Source of the DNA: Rhodospirillaceae bacterium
Lineage (GTDB): Bacteria; Pseudomonadota; Alphaproteobacteria; UBA828
Length of the DNA stretch: 64,000 bases
NCBI GenBank assembly: GCA_002728135.1
Contig: PBVE01000012.1
Span: 1 to 64,000 of the forward strand
Direction of reading: 5' to 3'
Position 1 is the first letter of the stretch, and every line of letters begins with the position of its first letter. A program made the translations under genes and the position numbers. Shown piece by piece: positions 1-8,940 of the stretch. The notes beneath the pieces are model-generated. The model was not told where the DNA came from. It saw nothing but the letters and a program-made list of their open reading frames with translations, and made no database searches.

Positions 1-91
1 AACTATATGTCCTGATTTATTACGAGCTAATCTAATATCAGGTGCTAGAATCTCAATATTAGTAGGATTTAAATCTCCAGATAATAATGAT
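1..91. repeat. Direct repeat copy A (91 bp, exact match to 427-517)
   Basis: Bases 1-91 are identical to 427-517. The repeat begins exactly at the first base of the window, so its true left limit cannot be seen. The offset is 426 bp, a multiple of three, so the frame of the overlapping gene is kept. Confidence 0.9.
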
Positions 92-840
92 TGGCTGTTA
101 AAACCAACAGAGACTTTTAATGCATAGACCACCACTTCTCCATTAGAATCATAGGCACGCAAATCATCCGCTTCAAAATAACTTTTCCCTGTAGCTTCTT
201 CTGACCCAAGTTCAAAAACAAAATCTGCTTTGGGCACCCGCCACTTGAGTCCCTCCTGATGGTCTTCAAGACTAATATCTGCATTTCGTATAGCTACACT
301 ATCCAGACCCCCTAACCTACTACCCTCAGTTTTACGATCACTAATAAATTGTTCCATTAAATAACTGAAATCACTACCGTTTGATAATACCCCTTCTTCC
401 AGTTCTTTTGGATTGCCAGAATCAAAAACTATATGTCCTGATTTATTACGAGCTAATCTAATATCAGGTGCTAGAATCTCAATATTAGTAGGATTTAAAT
501 CTCCAGATAATAATGATAAAGCACTAAGTCCTATGGAAACACGTGGTAAATGAGCAACTTCTTGTCCATCTGAGTTAAAAACTTTCATTTCAACTGCTAA
601 AATATCTAGTGACCTGTCCCAACCTTCCCAACTGAGAATTGTGTCAGAAAATGTTATTGTGTAATCAGAGTTTGGAGAACTGAAAGAATCTTCTAAATAT
701 GGTCCCAGAAATCCAATTGATATAGGGCCACTTGATAATCTCCAAGCAGCTAAAGCAAAAAGGACTACCAAACCAGCAAATAACACTGCTAGAATTTTAA
801 GTGCCAAGTTGGCTTTCTTTCTTTTCACAGAGCGCGGCAT
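1..840 (-). CDS. AsmA-like / DUF3971-type membrane-anchored protein, N-terminal part (truncated by window edge)
   Basis: An open frame runs from an ATG at 840 down to base 1 with no stop, giving 280 residues of a longer protein. It starts with a basic stretch (RSVKRKK) and one hydrophobic segment at about residues 12-33, as in an inner-membrane-anchored periplasmic protein. The pattern of short beta-type blocks (LSLLSGDLNPTNIEIL, DIRLARNKSG) matches the DUF3971/AsmA-like (YhdP-type) family, which is linked to phospholipid transport towards the outer membrane. It is divergent from glnE. The block LLSGDLNP to SGHIV occurs twice, 142 residues apart, with exact nucleotide identity over 91 bp. The family call is from the residue pattern and is moderate. 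Confidence 0.6.
   Translation of the reverse strand, partial: MPRSVKRKKANLALKILAVLFAGLVVLFALAAWRLSSGPISIGFLGPYLEDSFSSPNSDYTITFSDTILSWEGWDRSLDILAVEMKVFNSDGQEVAHLPRVSIGLSALSLLSGDLNPTNIEILAPDIRLARNKSGHIVFDSGNPKELEEGVLSNGSDFSYLMEQFISDRKTEGSRLGGLDSVAIRNADISLEDHQEGLKWRVPKADFVFELGSEEATGKSYFEADDLRAYDSNGEVVVYALKVSVGFNSQSLLSGDLNPTNIEILAPDIRLARNKSGHIV
427..517. repeat. Direct repeat copy B (91 bp, exact match to 1-91)
   Basis: This is the second copy of the exact repeat inside the DUF3971-like gene. The match ends at base 517, where copy A and copy B diverge (t versus a at the next base). Protein similarity just outside the repeat is only weak. Confidence 0.9.
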
Positions 841-929
841 ACGTTCCCTGTCTTGACCAGCCCCCCCTCATCGAGCAGGGTAGTGTTTATAAGTTAATAC
901 GAGATAGCCTTTAATACGATGCACGGGCA

Positions 930-3875
930 ATGGTTAAAATTAATTTTATAGAACAACAAGGCGATATTCCTGACCCAACTTTTAATGATCGAGCTCTCAT
1001 AGAACTTGAATCATGGAAAGAACACGCCCTAACAACTAAAAATTATTCATCAACAATTATTGCTGAAATATTAGAAAATCCAAGTGTTAAAGAGCTTTTA
1101 CTGGCAATTTTTGGTAATAGTCAATTCTTAACTCAATCTCTATGGCATGAACCTGAAATATTTCACTCAGCAGTAATACATGGTCTAGATGAAACAGCAA
1201 TCAAGATATTATCATCAATACAAAAAACTACTTTCTGGAAAGCAAAACCGGATTTAGTATCAAAAAACTTGCGAATCGCAAAAAGAAGATTCTCTTTACT
1301 TGTAGCAATTGGTGATATTTCAGGATTCTGGAGTCTAGATATTGTTCTAAGAATGCTAAGCGACTTTGCAGACTGTACGGTCGAGTCTGCGTTAGCAAAT
1401 GTCCTCTATCAAGCCTCACTTAGAGGCAACCGCCCAGAACTATCAGAAGAAAACCCAACAAAAGATTCTGGGATTGCAATATTAGGAATGGGTAAACTTG
1501 GGGCAAAAGAACTCAATTACTCTAGTGATATAGATCTCATCGTTTTATTTGATGAAAAAAAATTACAGTGGCGATCAACTAAATCAATTCAGCACGATCT
1601 CCACCGTATTACTCTTGATTTAATAAAATTATTAAGCTCTAGAACAAAATATGGATATGTATTTCGAACAGATCTTCGATTGCGGCCAGATGCTGGAGCC
1701 TCACCACTTGCCGTTTCAACAGCCGCTGCGGAACGATACTATGAAAATTTAGGACAGAATTGGGAAAGAGCAGCAATGATTAAAGCACGAGCAATAGCAG
1801 GAGATAAAACAGTTGCAAATAATATTTTAAAAACTCTAATACCTTTTATTTGGAGAAAGAATCTTGATTTTTCAGCAATACAAGATATTCACTCGATTAA
1901 AAGACAAATAAACGCTCACAGTGGACATCAAGAAATTGCCGTTGCCGGACATAATATTAAAGTAGGACGTGGTGGCATTCGTGAAATTGAGTTTTATGCT
2001 CAAACTCAACAATTAATATGGGGTGGCAAGGATGAGTCTCTTAGAGCTAGAGGAACCTGCGATTCTTTAAGAGCACTTGCAGAAGCTGGACGCACAGAGA
2101 TTAATGCAGCAAACGACCTCATTTCAGCCTATTATTTTCTTAGACATCTAGAACATCGCTTGCAAATGGTAGCTGATGAGCAAACACACACAATCCCATT
2201 ATCATCGGAGAAAATAAGACATCTATCAATTTTTTCTGGATTTAATGACACAGAAAAATTTACTAGTGCGTTGACCAGTAATCTTAAAATTGTTGAAACT
2301 CATTACGCTAAACTATTTGAAGAATCACCAAGCCTAGGTAGAACTGGAAATCTAGTTTTTACAGGGACGGAAGATGACCCTGATACCATCTCAACTCTTA
2401 AAACCATGGGCTTTTCAGATGGAAGTGCAATCGCCACGACTATTCGCGGCTGGCATCACGGAAGAGTCAAATCAACCCGTAGCACAAGAGCCCGTGAGCT
2501 GCTAACAGAACTAATGCCCCAATTTTTAACAGCTCTATCAGAAACAGTGGATGCAGATTCTGCCTTCTTCCATTTCAATAATTTTATGACGAATCTTCCA
2601 TCTGGCGTGCAATTATTCTCTTTATTTCATGCCAATCCCAAGTTATTAAAATTACTTGCAGAGGTAATGGGTAGTGCTCCTAGCCTAGCCCAACAACTTA
2701 GTCGAAACCCAGAACTCTTAGATGGCTTATTAACGGGCGATTTTTATGCAAAGTTATCAAACAAAGTCGACCTAGAAAGTCAGCTAGATGAAAAACTAAT
2801 CCATGCCAGAGATTATGAAGATATTCTAGATATAACTAGGAGATGGACGCATGAAACTCATTTTCAAATAGGGATGCAGTTACTTAGGGGAATAATCGAT
2901 GGATATTCCTCTGGGTTAGCATTAACTGATGTGGCTGACGTAGTTTTAAAGTGCCTTCTACCACATGTAGAAAAAACATTTATTGAACAACATGGAAAGA
3001 TCCCTGGTGGAGATATGGGCATTGTTGCTATGGGAAAACATGGTGGCCGTGAACTAACATTTTTATCAGACCTAGATCTAATATTTATTTATAAATCCCC
3101 CTATGGAGTTAGTTCAGTTTCTGATGGACATAAGCCGTTACTTGCAAGTCAGTATTTTGCTCGTCTTGCAAATCGAATCGTGAGTTCCTTAAATTCCCTT
3201 ACCTCTGAAGGAAAACTTTATGATATTGATACAAGGCTAAGGCCATCAGGGAATGCAGGACCAATAGCCTCTGAATTATCTGGTTTTAAAAATTATTTTT
3301 TGAATGAAGCTTGGACTTGGGAACATATGGCATTAACTCGAGCACGCTTTATAACAGGATCAAAAGAACTTGCCCATCAAATTAATAATATGCTTCATGA
3401 AATCTTATGTTCCCGCCGTGACACTAGTCAATTACGTAAAGATGTCGCAGAAATGCGCATAAAAATTCACAGGGAACGAAAAATTACGAACAAATGGAAA
3501 CTCCAGAATATAAGAGGCGGGTTGGTTGATATAGAGTTTATTACTCAATATTTACAATTACTCTATGCGTCAGATAATCCAGATATATTGTCAACTGAAA
3601 CAACTCTTGCATTAAATAATTTAGTCAAATCTGGACTTCTGAAAAAAGATGTGGGTAATGACCTAGAGAATGCAAGAAATTATTATAAGAATATTCAGTC
3701 TCTTTTGAGACTCACTGTTGGAATGGACAGAAACCCTGATAAATTTCCAGAAGCTTTGCGTGAACGTTTAATACGTCAAAGTCAAAATACAAACACTTTC
3801 AAGGACGTAGAAGATACACTTGATTTGTATCAACGAGAAGTTTTTGAGAAACACTATAAAAATATAATAGAATAA
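930..3875 (+). CDS. glnE: Bifunctional glutamine synthetase adenylyltransferase / adenylyl-removing enzyme
   Basis: The 981-residue protein has the duplicated nucleotidyltransferase layout of GlnE, which adds AMP to and removes it from glutamine synthetase in response to PII signalling. The first domain shows GMGKLGAKELNYSSDIDLI at about residues 186-204, with the two metal-binding aspartates in SDID. The second shows AMGKHGGRELTFLSDLDLI at about 697-715. Arg/Glu-rich segments after each (RGGIREIEF, RGGLVDIEF) fit the two helical GlnE domains. Length is normal (E. coli 946). The gene is divergent from the DUF3971-like gene and is followed after 50 bp by bcp. Confidence 0.97.
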   Translation: MVKINFIEQQGDIPDPTFNDRALIELESWKEHALTTKNYSSTIIAEILENPSVKELLLAIFGNSQFLTQSLWHEPEIFHSAVIHGLDETAIKILSSIQKTTFWKAKPDLVSKNLRIAKRRFSLLVAIGDISGFWSLDIVLRMLSDFADCTVESALANVLYQASLRGNRPELSEENPTKDSGIAILGMGKLGAKELNYSSDIDLIVLFDEKKLQWRSTKSIQHDLHRITLDLIKLLSSRTKYGYVFRTDLRLRPDAGASPLAVSTAAAERYYENLGQNWERAAMIKARAIAGDKTVANNILKTLIPFIWRKNLDFSAIQDIHSIKRQINAHSGHQEIAVAGHNIKVGRGGIREIEFYAQTQQLIWGGKDESLRARGTCDSLRALAEAGRTEINAANDLISAYYFLRHLEHRLQMVADEQTHTIPLSSEKIRHLSIFSGFNDTEKFTSALTSNLKIVETHYAKLFEESPSLGRTGNLVFTGTEDDPDTISTLKTMGFSDGSAIATTIRGWHHGRVKSTRSTRARELLTELMPQFLTALSETVDADSAFFHFNNFMTNLPSGVQLFSLFHANPKLLKLLAEVMGSAPSLAQQLSRNPELLDGLLTGDFYAKLSNKVDLESQLDEKLIHARDYEDILDITRRWTHETHFQIGMQLLRGIIDGYSSGLALTDVADVVLKCLLPHVEKTFIEQHGKIPGGDMGIVAMGKHGGRELTFLSDLDLIFIYKSPYGVSSVSDGHKPLLASQYFARLANRIVSSLNSLTSEGKLYDIDTRLRPSGNAGPIASELSGFKNYFLNEAWTWEHMALTRARFITGSKELAHQINNMLHEILCSRRDTSQLRKDVAEMRIKIHRERKITNKWKLQNIRGGLVDIEFITQYLQLLYASDNPDILSTETTLALNNLVKSGLLKKDVGNDLENARNYYKNIQSLLRLTVGMDRNPDKFPEALRERLIRQSQNTNTFKDVEDTLDLYQREVFEKHYKNIIE

Positions 3876-3925
3876 CGAGCAAGCAATTACTTTATCAATA
3901 ATATCTTAAATAAGGATAATCAAAA

Positions 3926-4396
3926 ATGACTAGTTTGTTAAATGAAGGAGATAAAGCTCCCGTCTTTACTGCAATGTCTGACGGTGATAGATCACTAAAC
4001 TCTAATGAATTAAGGGGTAAAGTTGTTGTTCTCTTCTTTTACCCTAAAGATGACACACCTGGCTGCACAAAAGAAAGTTGTGGTTTTTCAGATTTAGTAA
4101 ATGAGTTTAAAATGCATAATGCTGTAATCATTGGGGTTTCAAAAGATTCTATCGATCGCCACAATAGGTTTAAAGAAAAATATAATTTAAAATTTGATTT
4201 AATATCTGATGAAGAGGGTTCACTCTGTGAATCTTTCGGCACCTGGAAAGAGAAAAAAAATTATGGCAGGACATATATGGGTATTGAGCGTTCAACTTTT
4301 ATAATTGATGAAGAAGGAAAAATTATAAAAATATGGCGTAAAGTTAGGGTAAATGGGCATGTTGAAGAGGTATTGGATTTTATAAAAGGTATTTAG
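3926..4396 (+). CDS. bcp: Thioredoxin-dependent peroxiredoxin, Bcp/PrxQ type
   Basis: This 156-residue cytoplasmic peroxiredoxin reduces hydrogen peroxide and organic hydroperoxides using thioredoxin. The motif DDTPGCTKESCGF places the peroxidatic cysteine at C47 and the resolving cysteine at C52, the spacing of the atypical two-cysteine BCP class. Length matches E. coli Bcp (156). An AAGGA-type ribosome binding site lies just upstream of the ATG. It follows glnE on the same strand, as in many alphaproteobacteria. Confidence 0.96.
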   Translation: MTSLLNEGDKAPVFTAMSDGDRSLNSNELRGKVVVLFFYPKDDTPGCTKESCGFSDLVNEFKMHNAVIIGVSKDSIDRHNRFKEKYNLKFDLISDEEGSLCESFGTWKEKKNYGRTYMGIERSTFIIDEEGKIIKIWRKVRVNGHVEEVLDFIKGI

Positions 4397-4432
4397 AATA
4401 AATTACAAATATTTATTCTTTTAAATTTTAAT

Positions 4433-5266
4433 ATGAAAAATAATTTTTTTAAAAAACCCTGCCTTGGATCTTCAGCATGTCAAATTCTATTAACATCTGA
4501 TCCAACTAAAAAACTTAATCTAAGTTTTAATGCCATTAAAGCATGGAAGAATGGACAATTAGACAAGCCAAGTAAATACTCTGTGCCCCCTCAATTTCCT
4601 GCAAAAGGCTTAAGACCTGAGTTAATTGAACCTAGCCAAATGCCAAAACGAAAAGGCAACTCAAAACATTCTCGTGCAATGTTATTGCACACTATAGCAC
4701 ATATTGAATTCACTGCTATTAACCTAGCTTGGGACATTATAGTCAGATTTAATTTTACCAAATGGCCAAAAGCGTTCTATGACGATTGGATTACCGTAGC
4801 TGAAGACGAAACACGTCATTTTAAATTGATCTCGAAAAGACTTAAGGATCTAGGAATAGAATATGGTGATTTACCTGCAAACAAGGGGCTATGGAACACA
4901 GCGTTTGATACATATCATGATCCAATAGCTAGACTAGCAAAAGTACCCTTGGCTCTTGAAGCTCGGGCACTAGATGTAACCCCAGGAATGACAAATCGTC
5001 TTCGCAATGCAGGGGATCATAAAAGCGCGAATATAATAGAAATAATAGCTAAAGATGAAATAGAGCACGTAAAAGTCGGATGGTATTGGTTCAAATGGAT
5101 ATGCGAGAAAAAAAAATTAACACCAAGAAAAACATTCGAGTCTGTTACAGGAAATTATATTACAATACCATCCAAGCCGGCATTTAATTTTGTTGCCAGA
5201 AAAAAAGCAGGGCTGCCTGATTTTCTTTGCAAACAAAATACTTTTTCTAATTTATTTAAATACTAA
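4433..5266 (+). CDS. DUF455 ferritin-like protein
   Basis: The 277-residue protein carries the ferritin-like four-helix pattern of the DUF455 family. Likely di-metal ligands are seen in AHIEF (H90, E92), EDETRH (E124-H129), ALEAR (E176) and KDEIEH (E209, H212). The family is distantly related to ferritin-like enzymes such as MiaE, but its reaction is not established, so no function is assigned. It sits 36 bp after bcp and could be cotranscribed with it. It converges on prfB. No clear Shine-Dalgarno sequence is seen before the ATG. Confidence 0.88.
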   Translation: MKNNFFKKPCLGSSACQILLTSDPTKKLNLSFNAIKAWKNGQLDKPSKYSVPPQFPAKGLRPELIEPSQMPKRKGNSKHSRAMLLHTIAHIEFTAINLAWDIIVRFNFTKWPKAFYDDWITVAEDETRHFKLISKRLKDLGIEYGDLPANKGLWNTAFDTYHDPIARLAKVPLALEARALDVTPGMTNRLRNAGDHKSANIIEIIAKDEIEHVKVGWYWFKWICEKKKLTPRKTFESVTGNYITIPSKPAFNFVARKKAGLPDFLCKQNTFSNLFKY

Positions 5267-5279
5267 AAAAATTTGCAAA

Positions 5280-6393
5280 TTAATTACTTGTGATTACCCC
5301 AATTCGCTGAGATAAAGCTGCAGCCATAAATTCATCTAAATCACCATCAAGTACAACCTGGGGGTTGGTATGTTCATAGTTTGTGCGTAAATCTTTTACT
5401 AATTGGTAGGGCTGAAGAACATATGAACGAATCTGATGACCCCACCCTATTTCAGCTTTTTGCTCATTCAGGGCATTTAATTCATCTTCTCTTCTTTGTA
5501 GTTCTTTTTCATATAGACGTGCCCTTAGCATACTCATAGCCGCCGATCTATTCCTATGTTGGGACCTCTCGGCTTGGCATTGAACCACAATTCCTGTAGG
5601 AATGTGGGTAATTCTAACCGCACTATCAGTTCTATTTACATGTTGTCCACCTGCACCTGATGCCCTGTAAGTATCAATTCGGAGATCCTTTTCTTGAATA
5701 TCAACCTCAACCTCGTCATCCACAACTGGATAAACCCATATAGAAGCAAAACTAGTATGACGACGAGAGCTTGAATCAAAAGGAGAAATACGAACTAAAC
5801 GATGCACACCGCTCTCAGTTTTAAGCCATCCGTAGGCATTTAATCCCTTAATACAAATTGTTGCAGATTTTATACCTGCTTCTTCACCCGGGCTTTCCTC
5901 GACCCATTCTAGTGCATATTGGTGTGAATCTGCCCATCTACTATACATACGAACTAACATTTCTGCCCAATCCTGAGCCTCAGTCCCTCCTGCTCCTGCA
6001 TGAACCTCAAGATAACAGTTATTTGTATCAGCTTCTCCTGACAACAGACTTTCTAACTCTAATGTTTTAACAACTTTCTTAAGTGAGCTTAATAAAGATT
6101 CAGCTTCTTCATAAGTTGCATTATCGTCTTCTTCTTCAGCAAGTTCCACCAAGGCTATAGCATCAGAGAATTCTTCATTTATTTCATTGTATCGATTTAA
6201 TGATGTTTCAATTTTTGTTCGATTACGCATAAGCTCTTGGGCTTCAGCTTGATTTTTCCAAAAGTCTGGTTTTTCTAATTTTGCATTTAAATCAGTTAAC
6301 TGCATCCTGACTTTTTCAGGGTCAAAGATGCCTCCTCAGCAATTCAATAGACTGCTTAATTTCATCAATTAGAGTAATGATTTCTGCTCGCAT
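5280..6393 (-). CDS. prfB: Peptide chain release factor 2, with programmed +1 frameshift
   Basis: RF2 releases peptides at UGA and UAA stop codons. The zero frame starts with ATG at 6393, encodes 23 codons and stops at TGA (6324-6322). A +1 slip at CTT TGA C gives the continuation D-P-E-K-V-R and then the long frame (341 codons from 6305). The total is about 370 residues, close to E. coli RF2 (365). The stop-codon-reading SPF motif (about 203-205) and the catalytic GGQ (about 248-250) are intact. A gene call from the later ATG at 6305 alone would miss the first 29 residues. Confidence 0.96.
6321..6336 (-). promoter_or_regulatory. prfB programmed +1 frameshift site
   Basis: On the minus strand the sequence reads AGGAGG CAT CTT TGA C. 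A Shine-Dalgarno-like AGGAGG (6336-6331) lies one codon before the slippery CTT and the in-frame TGA. This is the classical RF2 autoregulatory element: low RF2 slows termination at UGA and favours the +1 shift that makes full-length RF2. Confidence 0.95.
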
Positions 6394-6423
6394 ATTCGTA
6401 ATTCCAAAATATAAGATTGAATA

Positions 6424-8874
6424 TTAATATATTCCCCCAAGTCCTTCTTTCAGGCCTTCTCTAAATAACAAAGTATCTTCATTAAAGTCCTGTTGGAAAT
6501 TTTTTCTGTTTTTAAATGGCTCCGTATCAGACCTAAATGCTTCAACTATCACATCCTTAGTTTCCTGATCAGCTCTTTCGCCAGTGTGCCTGTCTATTCT
6601 TATAAACTGTATTCCAGGTGGAACTCTGAAGGGTATAGCAGGACTATTCTCTAAACTTTTCATCATGAAATCCCTAAAAATTGGAGCTGCTACTTTACCA
6701 CCCGACTCTTTCTTGCCAAGACTTTGAGGCATATCGTATCCGACAAAGACACCTACAGCTAAGTCAGGTGAAAAACCTACAAACCAAGCATCTAGAAAAC
6801 CATTCGTGGTTCCTGTCTTTCCCCCTAAAGTTTTACCTACATCTCTTACAATTTTTCCTGTACCCCTTTTTACCACACCTTCTAACATGGAAACAATCTG
6901 ATATGCACTCTGTGGATCTACAAGTTGTTCCCTTGAATCATCAAGTGGTAAAGGGTTAATTCCATCATAATGTTTAACTATACATTTGATACAATCCCTT
7001 GTGTCACGCTTAAATATAGTTATTCCATTTTTGTCTTGTATTCTTTCAATCATGGAGGCGGTTATTTTACGACCACCATTTACAAGCATGCCATATGCTG
7101 ATGTCAAATTTATTAGATTTGTAAGACCAGTTCCAAGTGCAGCTGAGGGATGAATAGAAGCGACTTTGCTTATTCCAAATTTTTTCACATAATCTCCCAG
7201 AGTCTGGTGGCCTAAGGTTTGTGCAACTCTGACAGTCATCAAATTTTGTGATTTTTCAAGACCTAATCTTAAGGTACTCAGGCCATAGAAACGATTTGAA
7301 TAATTTTTAGGCTTCCATTTTGGTAAATTAGGACCCTGATCTACAACAACTGGAGCATCTAAAACTTTACTTGCAGGGGTTAAGCCGTTCTCAATTGCTG
7401 CCAAATAAACAAATGGTTTGAAAGATGAACCAGGTTGGCGATTTGCCTGCGTGGCTCTATTAAATTCACTACGATTATAATCGAAACCACCCACCATTGC
7501 TAAAACTCTTCCGCTATGAGGGTCAAGTGCAACCAATGCTCCTTCTACCTCAACTGGTTGACGCAAATAAAACTCTTTTGATAGGCTATTAATAGGCTCG
7601 ACAAAAACAATATCACCAATATTGAGGACTTCTCCGGGTGATTTTATTTTCTTATTATTAATCTGCTTTGCCCAAGATAGTTCCTCTAGTGTTATGTGTC
7701 CTTTAGTACCAGTTTTAGTTTCAATAAATGCCAAATCTTTCGATTGTTTAATAACAACAGCTAATTCCCAATCTTCAGGAACAGTTGGGGTGTCAATTTT
7801 TTTTAAGGCTGATTCAATATTATCAAAATCGTCTTTTTTAAGTTGCCCGATAGAGCCACGCCATCCATGCCTTCTATCATAGTTAATTAAACCCTGCCTG
7901 AGCACTTTGTCTGCAATATACTGCAACCTTGGGTCTAGTGTAGTCTTTACTGACAAACCTCCTTCATACAAAGTGCTTTCACCAAATTTATTTATAAGCC
8001 ACCTTCTAACTTCTTCAGTAAAGTATTTAGCAACAACAAATGTTTCTTGTGGACGAGGGTTTAGTTGTAGAGATGAATTTTTAGCCTCTAATGACTCTTC
8101 ACTTGTAATAAAACCATTCTCAAACATACGTTCTATTACCCAATTGCGGCGTATGATTGCAGCTTCTTTTTTGTGAATTGGATGATAATTATTTGGAGCC
8201 TTTGGCAATGCGGCAAGAAAAGCTACTTCTGCTATGTCTAATTCTGATAAAGCCTTACCAAAATAGTTTAGAGAAGCAGCCGCAACTCCGTAAGATCTAA
8301 ATCCAAGATAGATCTCATTAAGATAAAGCTCTAAAATTCTATCCTTAGTGAAAGTCTTCTCAATTCTTATAGCAAGAATTGCTTCTTTAAATTTACGACT
8401 AAATGACGCTTCATTTGTTAAAAGAAAGTTTTTTGCCACCTGTTGTGTAATGGTTGAAGCACCAATAAGTTTTCGTTCACTATTAAGACTACCAAGATTT
8501 TTAATTACTGCACCAAATACACTAATGGGATCTACCCCAAAATGATCATAAAAATTACGATCCTCAGCGGATAGAAAAGCATCAATAACAATTCTAGGAG
8601 TTGCCTTTAAGGGAACATATATCCTTTTTTCAGTTGCATATTCATCTAGTAACCTACCATCACCTGTATATACTCTTGTCATTGTTGGAGGTGAATAAGT
8701 TGCAAGCTGTTGGTGATCTGGTAGGTCTCGACCAAAATGATAGAAACCATAAGAGACAACACCAACTAATATTAAAAGGATTATTAGCCCCCCACTTCCT
8801 GCATAAATAAACCATCTAATAAATCGATTTTTTCTAGTTTTTATCTTTTTTATCTCTTTATCATCCACATTCAT
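6424..8874 (-). CDS. mrcA: Penicillin-binding protein 1A (bifunctional peptidoglycan synthase)
   Basis: The 816-residue protein joins glycan strands and crosslinks peptides in the periplasm. One membrane segment lies at about residues 20-43. The glycosyltransferase 51 domain follows, with SAEDRNFYDHFGVD (catalytic E104) and GASTITQQVAKN. The transpeptidase domain has the nucleophile motif SSFK near residue 480, SQN near 540 and KTGT near 682. All catalytic motifs are present and the length is typical of class A PBPs. It lies in the common alphaproteobacterial order prfB–PBP1A–amidase–rne. Confidence 0.96.
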   Translation of the reverse strand: MNVDDKEIKKIKTRKNRFIRWFIYAGSGGLIILLILVGVVSYGFYHFGRDLPDHQQLATYSPPTMTRVYTGDGRLLDEYATEKRIYVPLKATPRIVIDAFLSAEDRNFYDHFGVDPISVFGAVIKNLGSLNSERKLIGASTITQQVAKNFLLTNEASFSRKFKEAILAIRIEKTFTKDRILELYLNEIYLGFRSYGVAAASLNYFGKALSELDIAEVAFLAALPKAPNNYHPIHKKEAAIIRRNWVIERMFENGFITSEESLEAKNSSLQLNPRPQETFVVAKYFTEEVRRWLINKFGESTLYEGGLSVKTTLDPRLQYIADKVLRQGLINYDRRHGWRGSIGQLKKDDFDNIESALKKIDTPTVPEDWELAVVIKQSKDLAFIETKTGTKGHITLEELSWAKQINNKKIKSPGEVLNIGDIVFVEPINSLSKEFYLRQPVEVEGALVALDPHSGRVLAMVGGFDYNRSEFNRATQANRQPGSSFKPFVYLAAIENGLTPASKVLDAPVVVDQGPNLPKWKPKNYSNRFYGLSTLRLGLEKSQNLMTVRVAQTLGHQTLGDYVKKFGISKVASIHPSAALGTGLTNLINLTSAYGMLVNGGRKITASMIERIQDKNGITIFKRDTRDCIKCIVKHYDGINPLPLDDSREQLVDPQSAYQIVSMLEGVVKRGTGKIVRDVGKTLGGKTGTTNGFLDAWFVGFSPDLAVGVFVGYDMPQSLGKKESGGKVAAPIFRDFMMKSLENSPAIPFRVPPGIQFIRIDRHTGERADQETKDVIVEAFRSDTEPFKNRKNFQQDFNEDTLLFREGLKEGLGGIY

Positions 8875-8940
8875 CCACCGATATTATTGTAGTTAATAAT
8901 CTATCTTTTGTATAAAGAAATGTGGCAATCTTATGGCAAA

